This document shows positions 46,691 to 59,123 of a stretch of DNA of 64,000 bases, one piece after another. The DNA lies in contig NC_053136.1 in assembly GCF_016808335.1 (NCBI RefSeq), positions 6,368,531 through 6,432,530 of the forward strand, written 5' to 3'. This DNA is from Panicum virgatum. Lineage: Eukaryota > Streptophyta > Magnoliopsida > Poales > Poaceae. The notes beneath the pieces are model-generated. The model made no database searches and was not told the origin of the DNA. It saw only the letters and a program-made list of their open reading frames with translations. A program made the position numbers and the translations under genes. Every line of letters starts with the position of its first letter. The stretch's first letter is position 1.

Positions 46691-46744
46691 CTCTTGGAGA
46701 TGCTCTAACGTAGCGCATTGCGTGGCTGTTGGCACCATAGGTGT

Positions 46745-46956
46745 GAATTAACCTATGCTGGTCATTTCATCGCTGGATGTAATGGTGCATAGAAATTTGG
46801 AGAGGTAAGGTTCTGTTATCCATTCAAATATTCCATTGATTTTTTTAGAAGAATTAACCTATGCTGGTCATTTCATTGCTGGATGCAATGGTGCATAGAA
46901 ATTTGTAGAGGTGAGGTTCTATTATCCATTCACATATTTCATTGATTTTTTTAGAA
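46745..46956 (+). repeat. 106-bp tandem repeat, two units
   Basis: GAATTAACCTATGCTGGTCA starts both units (46745 and 46851). Both end in ATTGATTTTTTTAGAA. Confidence 0.92.
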
Positions 46957-47189
46957 TCAACCTAGTGTTGATCCTCACGATCGGCACCCCTAGGATGGTG
47001 TTTGCCACCGTTGCATCAGTACGCCGATCAGCATGCCCTGTATTTCAGGTTGATGACGAACAGCGAGCTCTTTGCTGAAACTGCTAGAGGTAAGATTCTC
47101 ATTTAACTTTTGATATTTTTTTATTATGTTGCTTATAGAAAACCAAGTATTTTAGATTCTATGTTCGTTAAGATCCATGATCCATGTAT

Positions 47190-47752
47190 CTATAATATAA
47201 AAGTTGAAATAATTGAAAATGTTTTCTACCAAGATTAGACCTATATCGTAACTTTCATGAAGATCCCACTTGCCACATTGAGAGGTGTGGGGACAAAATT
47301 AATGCTGGTTTCCATTATATTGGATTTGCTTGCTTTGGCCATGTACGAAATATTTGCTCTTTTATTCCTAATTAATTGATGATCATATCTATAAATACAT
47401 TACTAACTATAGTAATTTAATTAGCATTATAATTAATATCATTTGTTGTCATTCATTGTATTAAGTATTTTGATATATGAATATATTTTTTGTTTACAGG
47501 ATATTTCAAAAATATTTTATGAATTGTTGAATACAAAACTAATTTTTTTGTATGAGTTAAATTTTTATTACCAAATATTTTTAATATGTTTGATATTAAA
47601 TTATCAATTACTATATTATTATTTAAAAATTATTTAAATATGTTCTCTCTTCATTAACATCTTTACTATAAACTATATTATTATTTACAAGACTTTATAT
47701 AAATATAATATTTTTATTTAATATATCTTTAGTACATGTGCCCTCCACTAGT
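47190..47752. mobile_element. Helitron-like candidate, weak
   Basis: TCTATAATATAAAAGTTGAAAT at 47190 (preceded by A) resembles a Helitron 5' end, and CTAG followed by T at about 47748 could be the 3' end. The usual hairpin just before CTAG is not evident. A related phrase (CTATAGTATAAAAGTTGAAA) occurs at about 29656. Confidence 0.25.
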
Positions 47753-47759
47753 CTCTGTG

Positions 47760-50700
47760 AAAAATGATAAAATTGTAAACCCAGCTGGTGTATAACTCAT
47801 CAGAGGTCGGGTTCCTCCATCAAATAAATTAAGTCGAGACTATGACTATTGTATTGTACCTAGAAGGATACTTACAATTGAAAAAGGAATATAAATTTAT
47901 TAAATATTAAAATATCTCCAATGGTTTTAAGATAGAAAATTTGACCATGAGAAGAAGACGTCGGCTTTGACTTGACCTGAAATATAAGGCATTATAGTTA
48001 TCCAAAATTAAAGTAGTCCAAGTCTGTTCATAGAGAATATTAACATTAAATAAGTAAATTATGAAAATATGTTTCATAATGGATTTAATTATTCTCATTT
48101 GAGATTCAAAATATTTTTAAAAAATTTAGTCAAATTTAGAACAATTTAACTCAGAGTAAAGTAAAATTCTTATATTTTACGACCGAGCTAGGGAGTGGGA
48201 GAGCCTCAGGGAGTGGGAAAGGAGGCTCGTGAGGTACACAGCTAAAATAGCAAAAATATTGTCAATTAATCAAGTCTAACATGCCAGCCTCATTGGCCAT
48301 GCCATTATTTAATAACACTGTATGAGGATTTATACGTTATAGTTGAAATAATTAGAGGGAACAGGTATTTAGCTAATTTGTCTATTTTTTGCATACTAAA
48401 AAGCAGACAGTTGTGAGATAATAACAAGGTCTTAAGTCGTCTCTCATAGCATTATTGTACGCCCTAATAACTCCATGATAAGCAATACTATAAATTCAGT
48501 ACTAGTGCCACAGTCACGTATCCGTTTGGAAGCATACATTTCTAATTTGCATCTATCTACAAATGTACATGCACAGCTTATCTAGTCTGAATGCATGCGG
48601 TTCCACTTGTACGGTCTCCATTATATTATGGCTAGGAAATTTGTTTACGAGTATCAGAAAGGTATAGTGTTCATCAGGATCACTTATCAGGAGGTCGCAT
48701 ATATATTATATATGTGGACAGAAGGATGAGCACACAGCTAAAAAAAGGAAATGTTAGGTCTAATTATTTTTATTTCATGTGTCTTATTAGTTATATTTAT
48801 TTGGGAGATCATCGAACAACACCTAATCCTGCCACATAATATGAAGTTGAGATATAATAGATACTGTGCAGATCGATTTCAAGCTGTAAAAATAGATACT
48901 AGAGAAAGGATTAATGGACAATTATAGGGGAGCATTGATTTATCTGAATTTGCATTGCTGAGGTATAAGCAAAAACTTACTTTATCTCACATGATTATTT
49001 ACTGGATCCCAAATATATTGTACATACAGGTCAAGCTTATTGATTAATTTAGGCAAGTAAATAAAGATAAATCACCAATGAAATCTAACATGATTATTAA
49101 TTCGAATTAATCATGCATTCAAAAAATCATTGCATGTGCAGCTCTCGAACAATTACACCATGTTATAAATATATGACTGCACCATCGAGTAGTCCTTCAA
49201 AAAAAAATGATACAAGCTAAATGTGCACTATGATATGCCCACATAAAATAAAATGATCTAAATTTAGGGTGCTCTAGATGACACCAAAATTCAGACTTTG
49301 ACCACAGGTTCCTCTGCAACTTGGAAGATTTTATTTTTACCGGGCATCTATATCTAATATACTATCGCATCCTGATTATGCTCTAAGACAAGGGAAATAA
49401 CAAACGAAAACATGGTAACAAAATTGTGAAGGGCTTTTGTGCATACACAACCAATATAATCTACAATGAATTAAGAATGTGTCATGGTTAAGTCTTAGCT
49501 TAGCTTGTTAGAAAAATGTCTGCTCATTTCTCTTTATAGTTTATTTATACTCTAGTAAAAATTATACAAAGATATATAGTTTGTATTAAAGAAATGCAAA
49601 ATGGAGGCATTAGTTTGCAGGGTGGTACGGTGAAACGTACGGCTCTGTGATGTGATCACATTATTCGATCCCCCAGAATGACTGGAGTAATTATTATCAA
49701 ACCATGCATATAGTTACTAAAACACACGGTTAGCCAAGAGTGACTGCCAAACAAGTCAGAAAAAGAAAGTTAAACGAGAAAATTTACCTCTCTCCACTAT
49801 CGACTCGAAAAGATCCTACACATGTCGAGTAGTAACTTTTCTAAAGCATCCATCAACTCGAATCCTATCACATCGTCCTAGTAGAGAATAGCTTTTATTT
49901 ACTACGTGTCACACATTTCTCCGCGCAAATTTATATTGATCTAGGCTTTGCTTCTATCCAAGTTAAGTCCAATGTAATTTTGATGGATAAATATCAGCAC
50001 TTCTTTCTATGTATGTGCACCCATCTCATCATCAAAAGATATTCTGCTGAATGTATTCGCCCAGATTCAGTTAACCTAGCTTGCCATCAAACAGCGGATA
50101 CAAGGATGTAACTTTTATGTAGTTTACTCAAACTTGAATTTTTTTCCTCCCCAAGCAAAACAGTGTCTTCATTGTTATCCATGAACTTCTTTAAGACCAT
50201 ACCATCATGCATGTCAGGGGCCACAAAAAGAGAGATACCAGATGCAATCTATCTAGCACAACACACATCTGACATGGTGCAAAAATGACAGAAGTAGAAG
50301 TAGTGTTCATTCCTCTCAAGGAACCACCAAAGTAATTAACTAACATAAGGAGGCTAAGCTCGTGGAAATACCTTGGTTATCTGGAGATTAATAACGCCTT
50401 CACAGTGCATTTCCTAGCTTATCATGACGCTCTTGTTCTGAGAAAAACAAAGATGCCGGTCAATATGCATGGATCATTCATGAGTAGCAGTCTAGCAGAA
50501 CAGCAGTAAGGACCACAAGCAAGATGCACACCCAACCAAGACTCTCAACAGCAAAATACAGAACGAATCACAAGATATGAGTCCAAAAGAGAAGCCAACA
50601 AACACAAGGGATGACACTTATGCGCCCCACGTCAGTCACTGCAACAACAGAAGATACCGCGCTCCCCTTTCACACACAGAGAGAGAGAGAGAGAGAGACC

Positions 50701-51360
50701 TCAAGTACTCAACAAGACCAAAGAGTGTATGCACGAGAGAGACAAAGGGCCTAATACCTATACATGCAAGCTAGATCTGGCAGAGACAGAGAGGGCACCT
50801 TCCTCCTTCCATGCCAAATATAGCTCATCTCCTAGCCTCCTCCATGATCCATTTTTGACCCAACAAGAACTTGATCAACCCCAACAAATACCAACCACTT
50901 GCAACAACAGGAACCCATCCATGAAGGCAGAGAGAGAGAGGACGCAGCCGTTGATAAAATCCTCACAGTGTTGCAGTGTACTGGCAGCATCCCCATGCTT
51001 CAGGTCCCAAGGCGACGGTACTACTGCAAATCTGCAAGAGGCCAAAGAAACGGAAAACTTGGGGATAAGAAAAACATGTGGGCTCCTGGATAGCGATTCC
51101 CATGACAACTTGATTGAAAAGACTAGAACAATAGGAAGAAAAATAAGTGTGTGTGAAGATCTAGGAGATAAGAAAGTGGTAGGATAAAGTAGGAGGAAAG
51201 TCATAGTACCAGAGGTATGCTTGCTAAATTTAAGTGGTTAAGTTTCTCCTTACAAATAAAGTACGAACTTTTTTTAAGGAAAAAACTATACAAAAACATA
51301 TGAATTGAAATGAGTGGAACAAAATCAAATAATAAACGGTTTTACACCCGCACTAATAGA
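47760..51360. other. AT-rich intergenic DNA, left flank of MIR156
   Basis: No protein gene or structured element was recognised. 50674-50698 is a (GA)n tract. The largest open frame (152 codons, 50729-51187) is low-complexity and may belong to the non-coding MIR156 primary transcript on the other strand. Confidence 0.5.
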
Positions 51361-51492
51361 TCTTGATGGGAGTTAAAGCCCTTCAAAAAGAGAGAATGAC
51401 AGTAAGAGGAGTGAGCACGCGGTGAGAACAACATACATGTTATGTTGTTCATCACGCCGTGTGCTCACTCTCTTCTGTCAATCTCCCAAGAG
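51361..51492 (-). ncRNA. MIR156: MIR156 precursor hairpin
   Basis: The minus-strand 5' arm carries TGACAGAAGAGAGTGAGCAC (51461-51480), identical to canonical mature miR156. The 3' arm (51397-51418) carries a star-like GCTCACTCCTCTTACTGTCA that pairs with it, with two single-base bulges. The stem continues inward (ACGGCGTGATGAACAACAT with ATGTTGTTCTCACCGCGT) to a loop of about seven bases. It continues outward through TCTTGGGAG and CTCCCATCAAGA. This is the standard plant MIR156 layout, with the mature strand on the 5' arm. miR156 guides cleavage and repression of SPL transcription-factor mRNAs and holds plants in the juvenile phase. Which family member this is cannot be told from the window. 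Confidence 0.95.
51461..51480 (-). ncRNA. miR156: mature miR156
   Basis: The 20-nt sequence TGACAGAAGAGAGTGAGCAC lies on the minus strand. It begins with U in RNA form, as expected for AGO1 loading. Confidence 0.95.
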
Positions 51493-52030
51493 CCTCTCCG
51501 CACCTAGAAGCGCCTGTCTTACTCTATGACTTCCCACAAATCAGCTTTAATACCTTTAAAATCCAAGCAAAAGATGCAAACCAGAAAACCGAAGAGGAAA
51601 AAAACCAAATAAACCCTCCAAGCACAGCAGGAAGAGCCAGAAAGAAAGGGCCTTTGTTCTCCTCGGATCCGGTGAGCACGCGCCGTACAGAAATTGAAAG
51701 GAGAGGTGGTGAGAGAAACGGCCATCTCTCTCTCGCGCCCTCTCTCCCTCCTCCTGTGGTTCTTGAGAGTTTGTTTTTGGAGCAGAGGAGATGGATGGGA
51801 TGGGTGGTCGTACCTTGCCTCCCAGTGCTGCAGCCTCGCAAGATTAAGTAGTACTCCTGCTGGTGCTAGTACCCTTGCCCCTTCCAAGTAGTTCCAATCA
51901 GCAACAGTTAACACTGCACTCCTTTTGCTTACGGATTATTATTTTATTATGAGAGGACAAGGCGGCAATAGCCCAGCAAAGTTAAAAAAAAGAAGGTAGT
52001 ATGGTAATACAGTAGCTAGCATCCTCCAAT
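51493..52030 (-). promoter_or_regulatory. probable MIR156 primary-transcript 5' region
   Basis: This lies upstream of the hairpin on its strand. It contains a GAGAGAGGGCGCGAGAGAGAG-like tract (51728-51752 on the plus strand as CT repeats), a common leader or promoter feature in plants. No TATA box was fixed and no protein frame is convincing. Confidence 0.35.
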
Positions 52031-52033
52031 TTG

Positions 52034-52377
52034 GGTGTGTTTAAATCCTATAAACGCAAAACGTAAAATTTTTATAAATCGCTTGCATGGTGTACTAAAT
52101 ATAGTTAAAAAATAAATCGCATTATAAAAACGGACTGTAAATCGCGATACGAATCTAATGAGCCTAATTAGAACGTAATTAGATACTAAATTGCTATAGT
52201 AATGCTTCAGTAAACATGCTCTAATGATAGATTAATTAGGCTCATTAGATTCGTCTCGTAGTTTACAGACGAGATCTGTAATTAATTTTGTAATTAATCT
52301 ATATTTAATACTTCAAATATTAAAAATTCTCTTATAAAAACAAAATAACGCAAAATGCAAAATGAACTAAACACACC
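52034..52377. mobile_element. Tourist-like MITE (344 bp)
   Basis: GGTGTGTTTAAATCC and GAACTAAACACACC are inverted ends. TTG is duplicated on both sides (52031-52033 and 52378-52380). The core pairs: TCTAATGAGCCTAATTA with TAATTAGGCTCATTAGA. Confidence 0.88.
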
Positions 52378-53205
52378 TTGATATCGTCGGGATCCCAGTT
52401 TATCTCTCTCGTTGAACAGCTCGTACACAGCTGGGGGAGGCGCATATGCCCATCCTTTCGAGAGGGTGGATCAGAATCATACATGCGCAGGAGAGAGAGA
52501 GAGTTATCAGGTTTTAGATATTCGTGTCTGTGGTTTTGGGAGGTAGCTTACAAGTCGACGAAGTCAGGATAAATAAGCACCTACAGTTAGCGGTGACTGA
52601 CGACAGAGTTCTGAATTCAGATGAAGATGCAGTGAGTCTCTTCCAGATCCCACCTGAAATCGCCCCTTTGAAGCGCCGCACCGATCTCTGTCTGGACCTG
52701 GATCTACCAATAGTTGGTGAAATATCTAAACTTTTTAGATTTTCTGTCCGAGTAAATTTTTCATTTTACTAGCCAACCTTCCAGCTGCCGATTTTTCAAC
52801 CAATCAATGCATCCCGTTGGACTCTAAGTGTGGGTGTTATTTTCATCGATTTAATTTCATGGTTTCTCTCTCACTTGTCTTTACTAGCGCCTCCTTGCTC
52901 TGCACAGGGTGGACGAAAGCTCACGGCAGTTGTCCTACGCCATTGATGATGGTTGTCTCCGCCTGTCGCTGGATGTTGCCGGTTTCCTCTCCTTGTTTAT
53001 TTGAAGAAAATGTCGCCCTCAACAACTGTGTCCTACATCCAAGCAGATTCAATGTGGTTAATAGACAATAATAACCGAAGTAACAAGGCCTTTCACTGCC
53101 GTTGGTACGTATATCGTAGAGTACTAAACCCGAATTCTGTAATAACACAGCAAGAGGAGCAATCAGCCACACTACCAAATTTTCTAGCAAAAACAAACTA
53201 CAAAT

Positions 53206-53456
53206 AGATCCAAATTATAGTTCACTCTAGTTTTCTCCTAGATCTTTTCTAGTTTTGACTAAATTTATAGAAAATATATTAACATCTACAATACTAAATA
53301 ATTACATCATCAAGATATATTTCATTGTATGTTTAATGAAAATAATTTGATGTCGTATATGTTAGTACTTTTTTCAATAAAGTTGGCCAAATTGGATAAA
53401 TTTGACTTAGACCAAAACCAAATCAAACTATAATTAACTTGGAGTAGGAGGAGTAT
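53206..53456. mobile_element. Stowaway/mariner-type MITE, probable
   Basis: CCAAATTATAGTTCACT near the left and AACTATAATTAACTTGGAGTA near the right are inverted, and the unit ends in GGAGTAGGAGGAGTA. The interior (TTTATAGAAAATATATTAACATC) is typical of grass Stowaway-like repeats. Confidence 0.6.
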
Positions 53457-53459
53457 AGT

Positions 53460-56400
53460 AAATAATTGGTGTAGAGTTTATCAGCAATGTGATATCATCA
53501 GAAAACATATTGATATTGGACGATGAATTATATAAAATAAAAATTGCTAGACTGCCGGTGCTGGTCCATTATAGCTATTATATCTACCTAGACCACAGCA
53601 TCGCATAGAGCATGAGCTGCAAATATTCATCAATACCACCCAGTGACCCAGATATTTATAATTTGCTCCCATGAATCGATTTTATAAAGGCAGAAAGCTT
53701 TTCTTTAGAAAAAAAAGAAGTTTCACAAATACACATGAATTTTGCGACATGGTAATTGTATAAGTGAGCTTCTTTGTTAAATGTGTTGCAATACCATCGT
53801 AATTTAAGATAGCATTTAATTAGAATATGTGATGCTCAAAGCATCCCACACCTAATGTCTCTTATTGACTAATAAATTCTTTTTGTCTCATTTTGTCACT
53901 AAATATACTATTCAAAATAAGGCACGGCAGAAAACCATTATAACCACATATAAATTGAATATCATGAAATTAGAAGTGAATAATTCAATGCCGTGATTTG
54001 GAGTGTCCATCACATATCGGTCTTTCAAAAAGAGGTGTCCATCACCTATTACATTTAAATTGAATAGTTCAACCTACATCATACACCCCCAAATTATAGG
54101 TTGTTTAGCTTGCTATGCACCTAGATATATGTTTCTATTCACCAAGATATAGACTATATCTGGTAGATACATACAAACTAGTTACTACTAACGATGAAAA
54201 AAAAGAGAGAGAGAGAGAGTAGACGGTCCCGCCCAAGACATGCTACTGTTTTGGACTGAACAAATGTTGTATTAAGTGCATTCAATCTTCCATATTTTAT
54301 CTACTACTTTCTCCCGACACAGATACTATATTTTTTACCACAGTTTTGCACTTTTGCATTAGATTATGGTATGATATCTGATAATGGATATTTTTGATTG
54401 AATGGAAGTATTTCTCAAACGAACTGCTTTTAAAGATTCCAAACTATATTTCAAAACAATTGATAGGCTGGTTTTAAACATTTTTCATAAGCTGGAGGAT
54501 TTTTATTAGGAGAAACTAGCATAAAAATACAACTAGTTACAAAGAAAAGTGGTAGTATCTTGGATAAGAACAATTTATATATTCTCCTGCATAACTAATT
54601 ATAATTATTGTTGGTAAAAGAATTTATCCTAATGAAACAATATGCACCTTATAATTTCAAATGGGGGAATAGTATTGACAAATTGAAAACAAACTATTTT
54701 CTTTGTATGTATGTAGGTTGCAGGGTAACTCCTAATGTCCACAACAGTGTCAACTGCAAGAGATAACCTACAGCAAGATGAATGGAACCATCAAAGAAAA
54801 GAGAAAGCAGGGTTTGCAGCTTGAAAATCTTCCACCCAATGAATTCAGTCGCTGCTACTAGCATGAGACTAGGAGTAGAGGTTAGCATACCTGTCGCGAT
54901 GGGATGGAAGACGTTATCCATTACTCGTACAGGTACCTTTTTTCCATCATCCGATACTGCTCTCCTCCAATGGCATGCTACGGCAGCCACTTCGTTTCAC
55001 TACCATCCACACATGGCACTGTCGCGAAAGAAGAGAAGCGTGCGTCCTCGTCTTCCCCTTTCAAGTAAAAAAGGATTCAGTGAGAGCAAAGAATTTCTCC
55101 TCTCTTCTTTTCATTTCGTCCTCTGCGCCTGCGTTTCGTTTTCAGAAAGAGGGTCGGTGGGGGTGGACCGGCAGCAATAATACTCCGATAACAACTGCCC
55201 GTGTCGGGGATTTCTCTCACCGCGGTGTCGACCAATGGTTGGTCCTCCCCACGTGGGCCCCACGGCCGTGGGTGTGGGGCAGTTCCGAGGTGGCTGCCTC
55301 TGAGTGGCCACAGGCGGTGCCCCGCCGGCCGGTGTCCCGGAGAGTTGGGGGCTGGATCGAGTAGTCTGCTGGAGACCTGGTCCTGCCCGGGGTGGTACTG
55401 CCGGAGCGCTCGGCACCACGGATGGCGGGTAGCGACGTAACTTGGGCGCAGTACAGCACTACAGCACCGTTTTCTGCGCTAGGATTGTTACATCCATGCC
55501 CCTGACGAATGATCTATTGACAAAACCCCCATCTGCAGGTGTTTCATCAGCTCGCAGGAGTATAGATTCTTCCCTGAAAAATAACAGCAGCATGTGTATG
55601 TTATCAGCTCACAATCCACATCTAAGTTCATTCTAGGAGTATTTTCAAAGGCCCATCAGAAGTTAGCAATCGTTGGAGAAATTGTTCTACAGCACAGTTT
55701 CTTTGGTTCTGACCACAAATTGTTTCGGCATTGCAGCACACCCATGGCTTGTTCGTTTCTCGTGGTGGAAGTCCCATCAGGCTATCACTATCGGCACCGT
55801 GATCCATATTCCCAATTTCCCAGAGCAATCATGGAGCATAAGGTTTCAAATACTTTGAGCGGAATCGTGAATATAAGATTCCAAAACTGAACTGATCCCA
55901 TGTCGACATCCCAAAACAATTGGGGAACAATCGACAGATCACTTTAAAATGCCCATGCTCAAAAACTGAATGAATATGCTTGTTCAGATGTTTGCTAGCT
56001 GGCTACAGATCATGACGCCGTCTCCCTGAAGTTTATATGTACAGTTATGTCAAACCTCTGATTGCTGGGTTATATTTTTCAGTAGTGATACTGCTGGTGT
56101 TTCTATATTACATTAAACAACTACTGCCTCAAGATTCCATCTGACCGAAGTATAAGATTTTTACTTCTTAACAATCATGGAGTATGTCAGACAGTGGAGT
56201 ACCTTTCTTCTGTATAACAGATTATATTTAACAGTGATTTGATATGATGCAATAGATTTGGCCTGATGAAGATTGGATTTGAAAGTGATAATTATCTGTG
56301 AGCTAGGTTATGGATGTACCATAGAATATAGATTATGTTTTTGTCCTGAATAATCCTAGTCATAAATGACACGACGGATCCCAGGTAATAGGATCATATC

Positions 56401-58830
56401 TTATTATCTAGTATATATATTGACCATGATAGTAGGAAGGTAGGATGAAATCTACTGATCTACAGTATCCTTGCAGCTTTATAATATCCAGAGTCGATGA
56501 ATCTGAGCTGGATGTTCCAAATTTTGTCCATTTTACTATGTTTGCTTCCTAGGGCGGACTTAGATCGGACCACCATCTTGCTTAAAGTTTTCAGTTAGTC
56601 ATGCATTACTACTTGTTTCAGATGATCACATCTTTCCAGCTACAGAAATAGATGTTTCTGTGGTCATTCTAAAATTTTGAGTAATTACGCATCCAAGACT
56701 ACCTCTTTTCAAGATAAATGATTAATAGTCAAGGTCGCATTGCTAAAAAAAATAGAAACTAGCTTCACATAGAGAGAACTTTAAAGTTCACTTTCATTCC
56801 TGGGCAAAAAGTAAGAAACATTGATTCTTCTAGTGCTACTTTTTAGCAACTGAGGTTAGTTTGATTACATACCTAAGTGACGTAGAGACCCTTGCACAAA
56901 CAGCCCATGAAATAAATTTCGCCATTGACTATGAAAAGTCAGGCATGATGTCAACTGGACATCCAACTGTAGAATTGCTAGATTAATTTAACTAGATCAA
57001 AATGAGAAAGGATATTGCTAAAGGAAAATGTTAAAATATTAACAACCAAATAGGAAGCTCAAGTAATAAATAATTTGGAGTTTCCATCAATTTTTAACAT
57101 ATCTCAAAAGAATTCTACACCAACCCTAAGGTTCAAAAACGTCTAGGTAAAACTGGCACAAACACTGTAGAAAGGGGATATCTATAGCAGAGTATTCTCT
57201 TTATTAGAACACAGGGATACCTGTTGAGTGTTCTTAAAACAAATGATTTCACTCATTGTAAACATTTTGTCCTACTATGTGTTCACTGAAAATTTAACTC
57301 ATTGATGGCACTACACAACATGAATGCATAGATCATTCCAACAGCGGCAGAGAGTTGTAGCTCAATAGATTTGAGATTTTTCTAAATTAAACCAACAAAT
57401 CCAACGAGTGGAAAGGAAGAAAATACAAGGTTGTATAAGCTCGTATCTCATATGAAGATCACATCTCATGAAGCCTTATTCTAGTAAAAAAGAATGAATA
57501 TCTCCATTAAGTAGTACTTAAAGCAGAGGTAGCACTGCTTTACAACGATGAATTTATCTCATAGCTTGAGCTCTAGAAAAATCTTTAATCACATGTGCAG
57601 TAGCTATTTTGTTTCCTTCATTAATTTCACTTCTTTTCTTTTTTATTCATTTTTGGTTATCCTTTTGAGAAGCAGCAGCTAGTTTCTTAGGCCCATTGCA
57701 GTATGATATGTTATCAGCGCTGCATATATATAACTCCAGCTTTATCCCCAGTGATTTATGATGCAACTATATTCTGTTGCGTCTTGATGACCTTCAAGAA
57801 TATAGATTAATTAACTGCATCGTTCTTGAATTTATATCAGTTATCAACTTTGGGAAGCAGATGTAGCTTCCTCGTGTGGCTGGGTACTTGCTACTTGGTG
57901 GCTGCATCAACATCATATATCTGTTGAGTGTAAAGGGAAGGTGACATATACGACCAATCTACTAGCCAAGAAAGCACTGGATCAGCTGTATATCTAAGAA
58001 AAAAAACTGTGTGATTTCAAGAGCTCTAGGTGACAACTGAAGCTGATTTGGATAAAATGATAACCCACACATGTTTTGACACCTATGCCATTTCCTTTTC
58101 AGAAGAGAATGGATGCAAAGCTACCATTGGGCGTGCCATGACTACTATTTCTTCTGTCATTGTCAAGAAAGCAAACAGATAAGGGAACATAGAAACATGT
58201 TGCAACCAATTGCTAGTAAGCTGAATTTGGTCACCAGACCAGTCAGGTCCGGGAAGCAAAGTAGGATTGGTGATGCTGAAGGATGACCATTGGTTAACCA
58301 ATCACGTCAATCTCCTACCAATGCCATCGCTTTGTTTTGATTCTTATTTTGAACATGGGCTGGCAGATGACACTTATACTCTTCTTCCTCTCCCACTAAG
58401 AAGCCAACCTTTTGTCACTGAACTGCAGTCTATAATAAGCTAGGGCGACCGGCAAGAGCCTGCAAGGGACATTCACCAGCAATCCATGATGTAAGGTCGA
58501 GAAAATGCCACATGAAGACTGCATCTCGGTAATCGCCCCCGCATAACCTACTTTGCACCAATTGAAGGGCAACTGGTCAAAGTCAAGTTGGACTGCCCCC
58601 ACAATAATTTCTCACTGGGCCTACACGTGCCCTCAGTCCATCCCTCCATGATTCTATGATTTGGGCCAGTTGATGCATTCTGGTGCCAGAACGGAGCACC
58701 AGCAGTTTACAGGAGCAAACTTGGGGCAGTCATTGTGGCCTACCAGGAGAGCAGTAACAAAACTGGACGACTACACACAGTGTATAGCCTAGTTTTGAAG
58801 AAAGTTTTTTATAAAATGGGATAGAAGTGG
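53460..58830. other. intergenic DNA, no recognised gene
   Basis: Overlapping short open frames occur at 54690-55450 (GC-rich around 55200-55440, with a CACGTG G-box at about 55240), but none has a family motif I know. The 98-codon minus frame at 54694-54990 is hydrophobic and without context. 56000-58800 is AT-rich with scattered short frames. (GA)n lies at about 54204-54220. Confidence 0.45.
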
Positions 58831-58832
58831 AC

Positions 58833-58966
58833 TGTTATGAACTTGTAACCAAATTGTCATTCGTGTGTGATGGAGACAATAATGGCTTATATTCCTCCAA
58901 ACCCTATAAGGGTGGGATATATAGTTCCCATACATGGGCCTCTATACATTGGCTCAATATACAACA
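58833..58966 (-). repeat. short 3' LTR (134 bp)
   Basis: On the minus strand it starts TGTTGTATATTGAGCC and ends TTCATAACA, with TGTT/AACA inverted tips. GGAACTATATATCCCACCC is a plausible TATA region. The base of the internal region is a CTGCAGGGGGG purine tract at 58970-58980. Confidence 0.85.
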
Positions 58967-59116
58967 ATACCCCCCTGCAGTCTGAACTACTGGCGCAGCG
59001 GTGTTCAAGACTGGACAACAAGAAAGCTAACACCCCCCGCAGTCTGAACTACCGACGCAGCGGTGTTCAAGACTGGACAAAAAGAAAGTACAAAGGGCAA
59101 ATACCCCCCCCCCCCA
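58967..59116 (-). repeat. tandemly duplicated polypurine-tract region
   Basis: A unit of about 65 bp (GTCCAGTCTTGAACACCGCTG...GTAGTTCAGACTGC, then a G run) occurs twice. Together with the terminal run this gives three G-rich tracts of 6, 6 and about 12-13 G on the minus strand. Confidence 0.85.
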
Positions 59117-59123
59117 GCCACAA

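Larger units (their letters stand above)
42078..46705. mobile_element. PIF/Harbinger DNA transposon (4.6 kb) with both ORFs
   Basis: The terminal repeats are GAGCATCTCCAAGTGTTTGG at the left and CAAACTCTTGGAGATGCTC at the right. TAA is duplicated at 42075-42077 and 46706-46708. The element holds a plus-strand DDE transposase (42615-43981) and a minus-strand Myb/SANT-like ORF (44586-45562), the convergent two-gene layout of this superfamily. Subterminal copies of GCCAAGTT and CTCCAAGAGTTTGCC occur at both ends. The near-identical ends suggest fairly recent insertion, but both ORFs have small indels. Confidence 0.93.

Noticed and set aside
54694..55459. Cluster of overlapping frames on both strands
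   Set aside because: No frame has a family motif, splice sites are not convincing, and codon patterns favour no frame.
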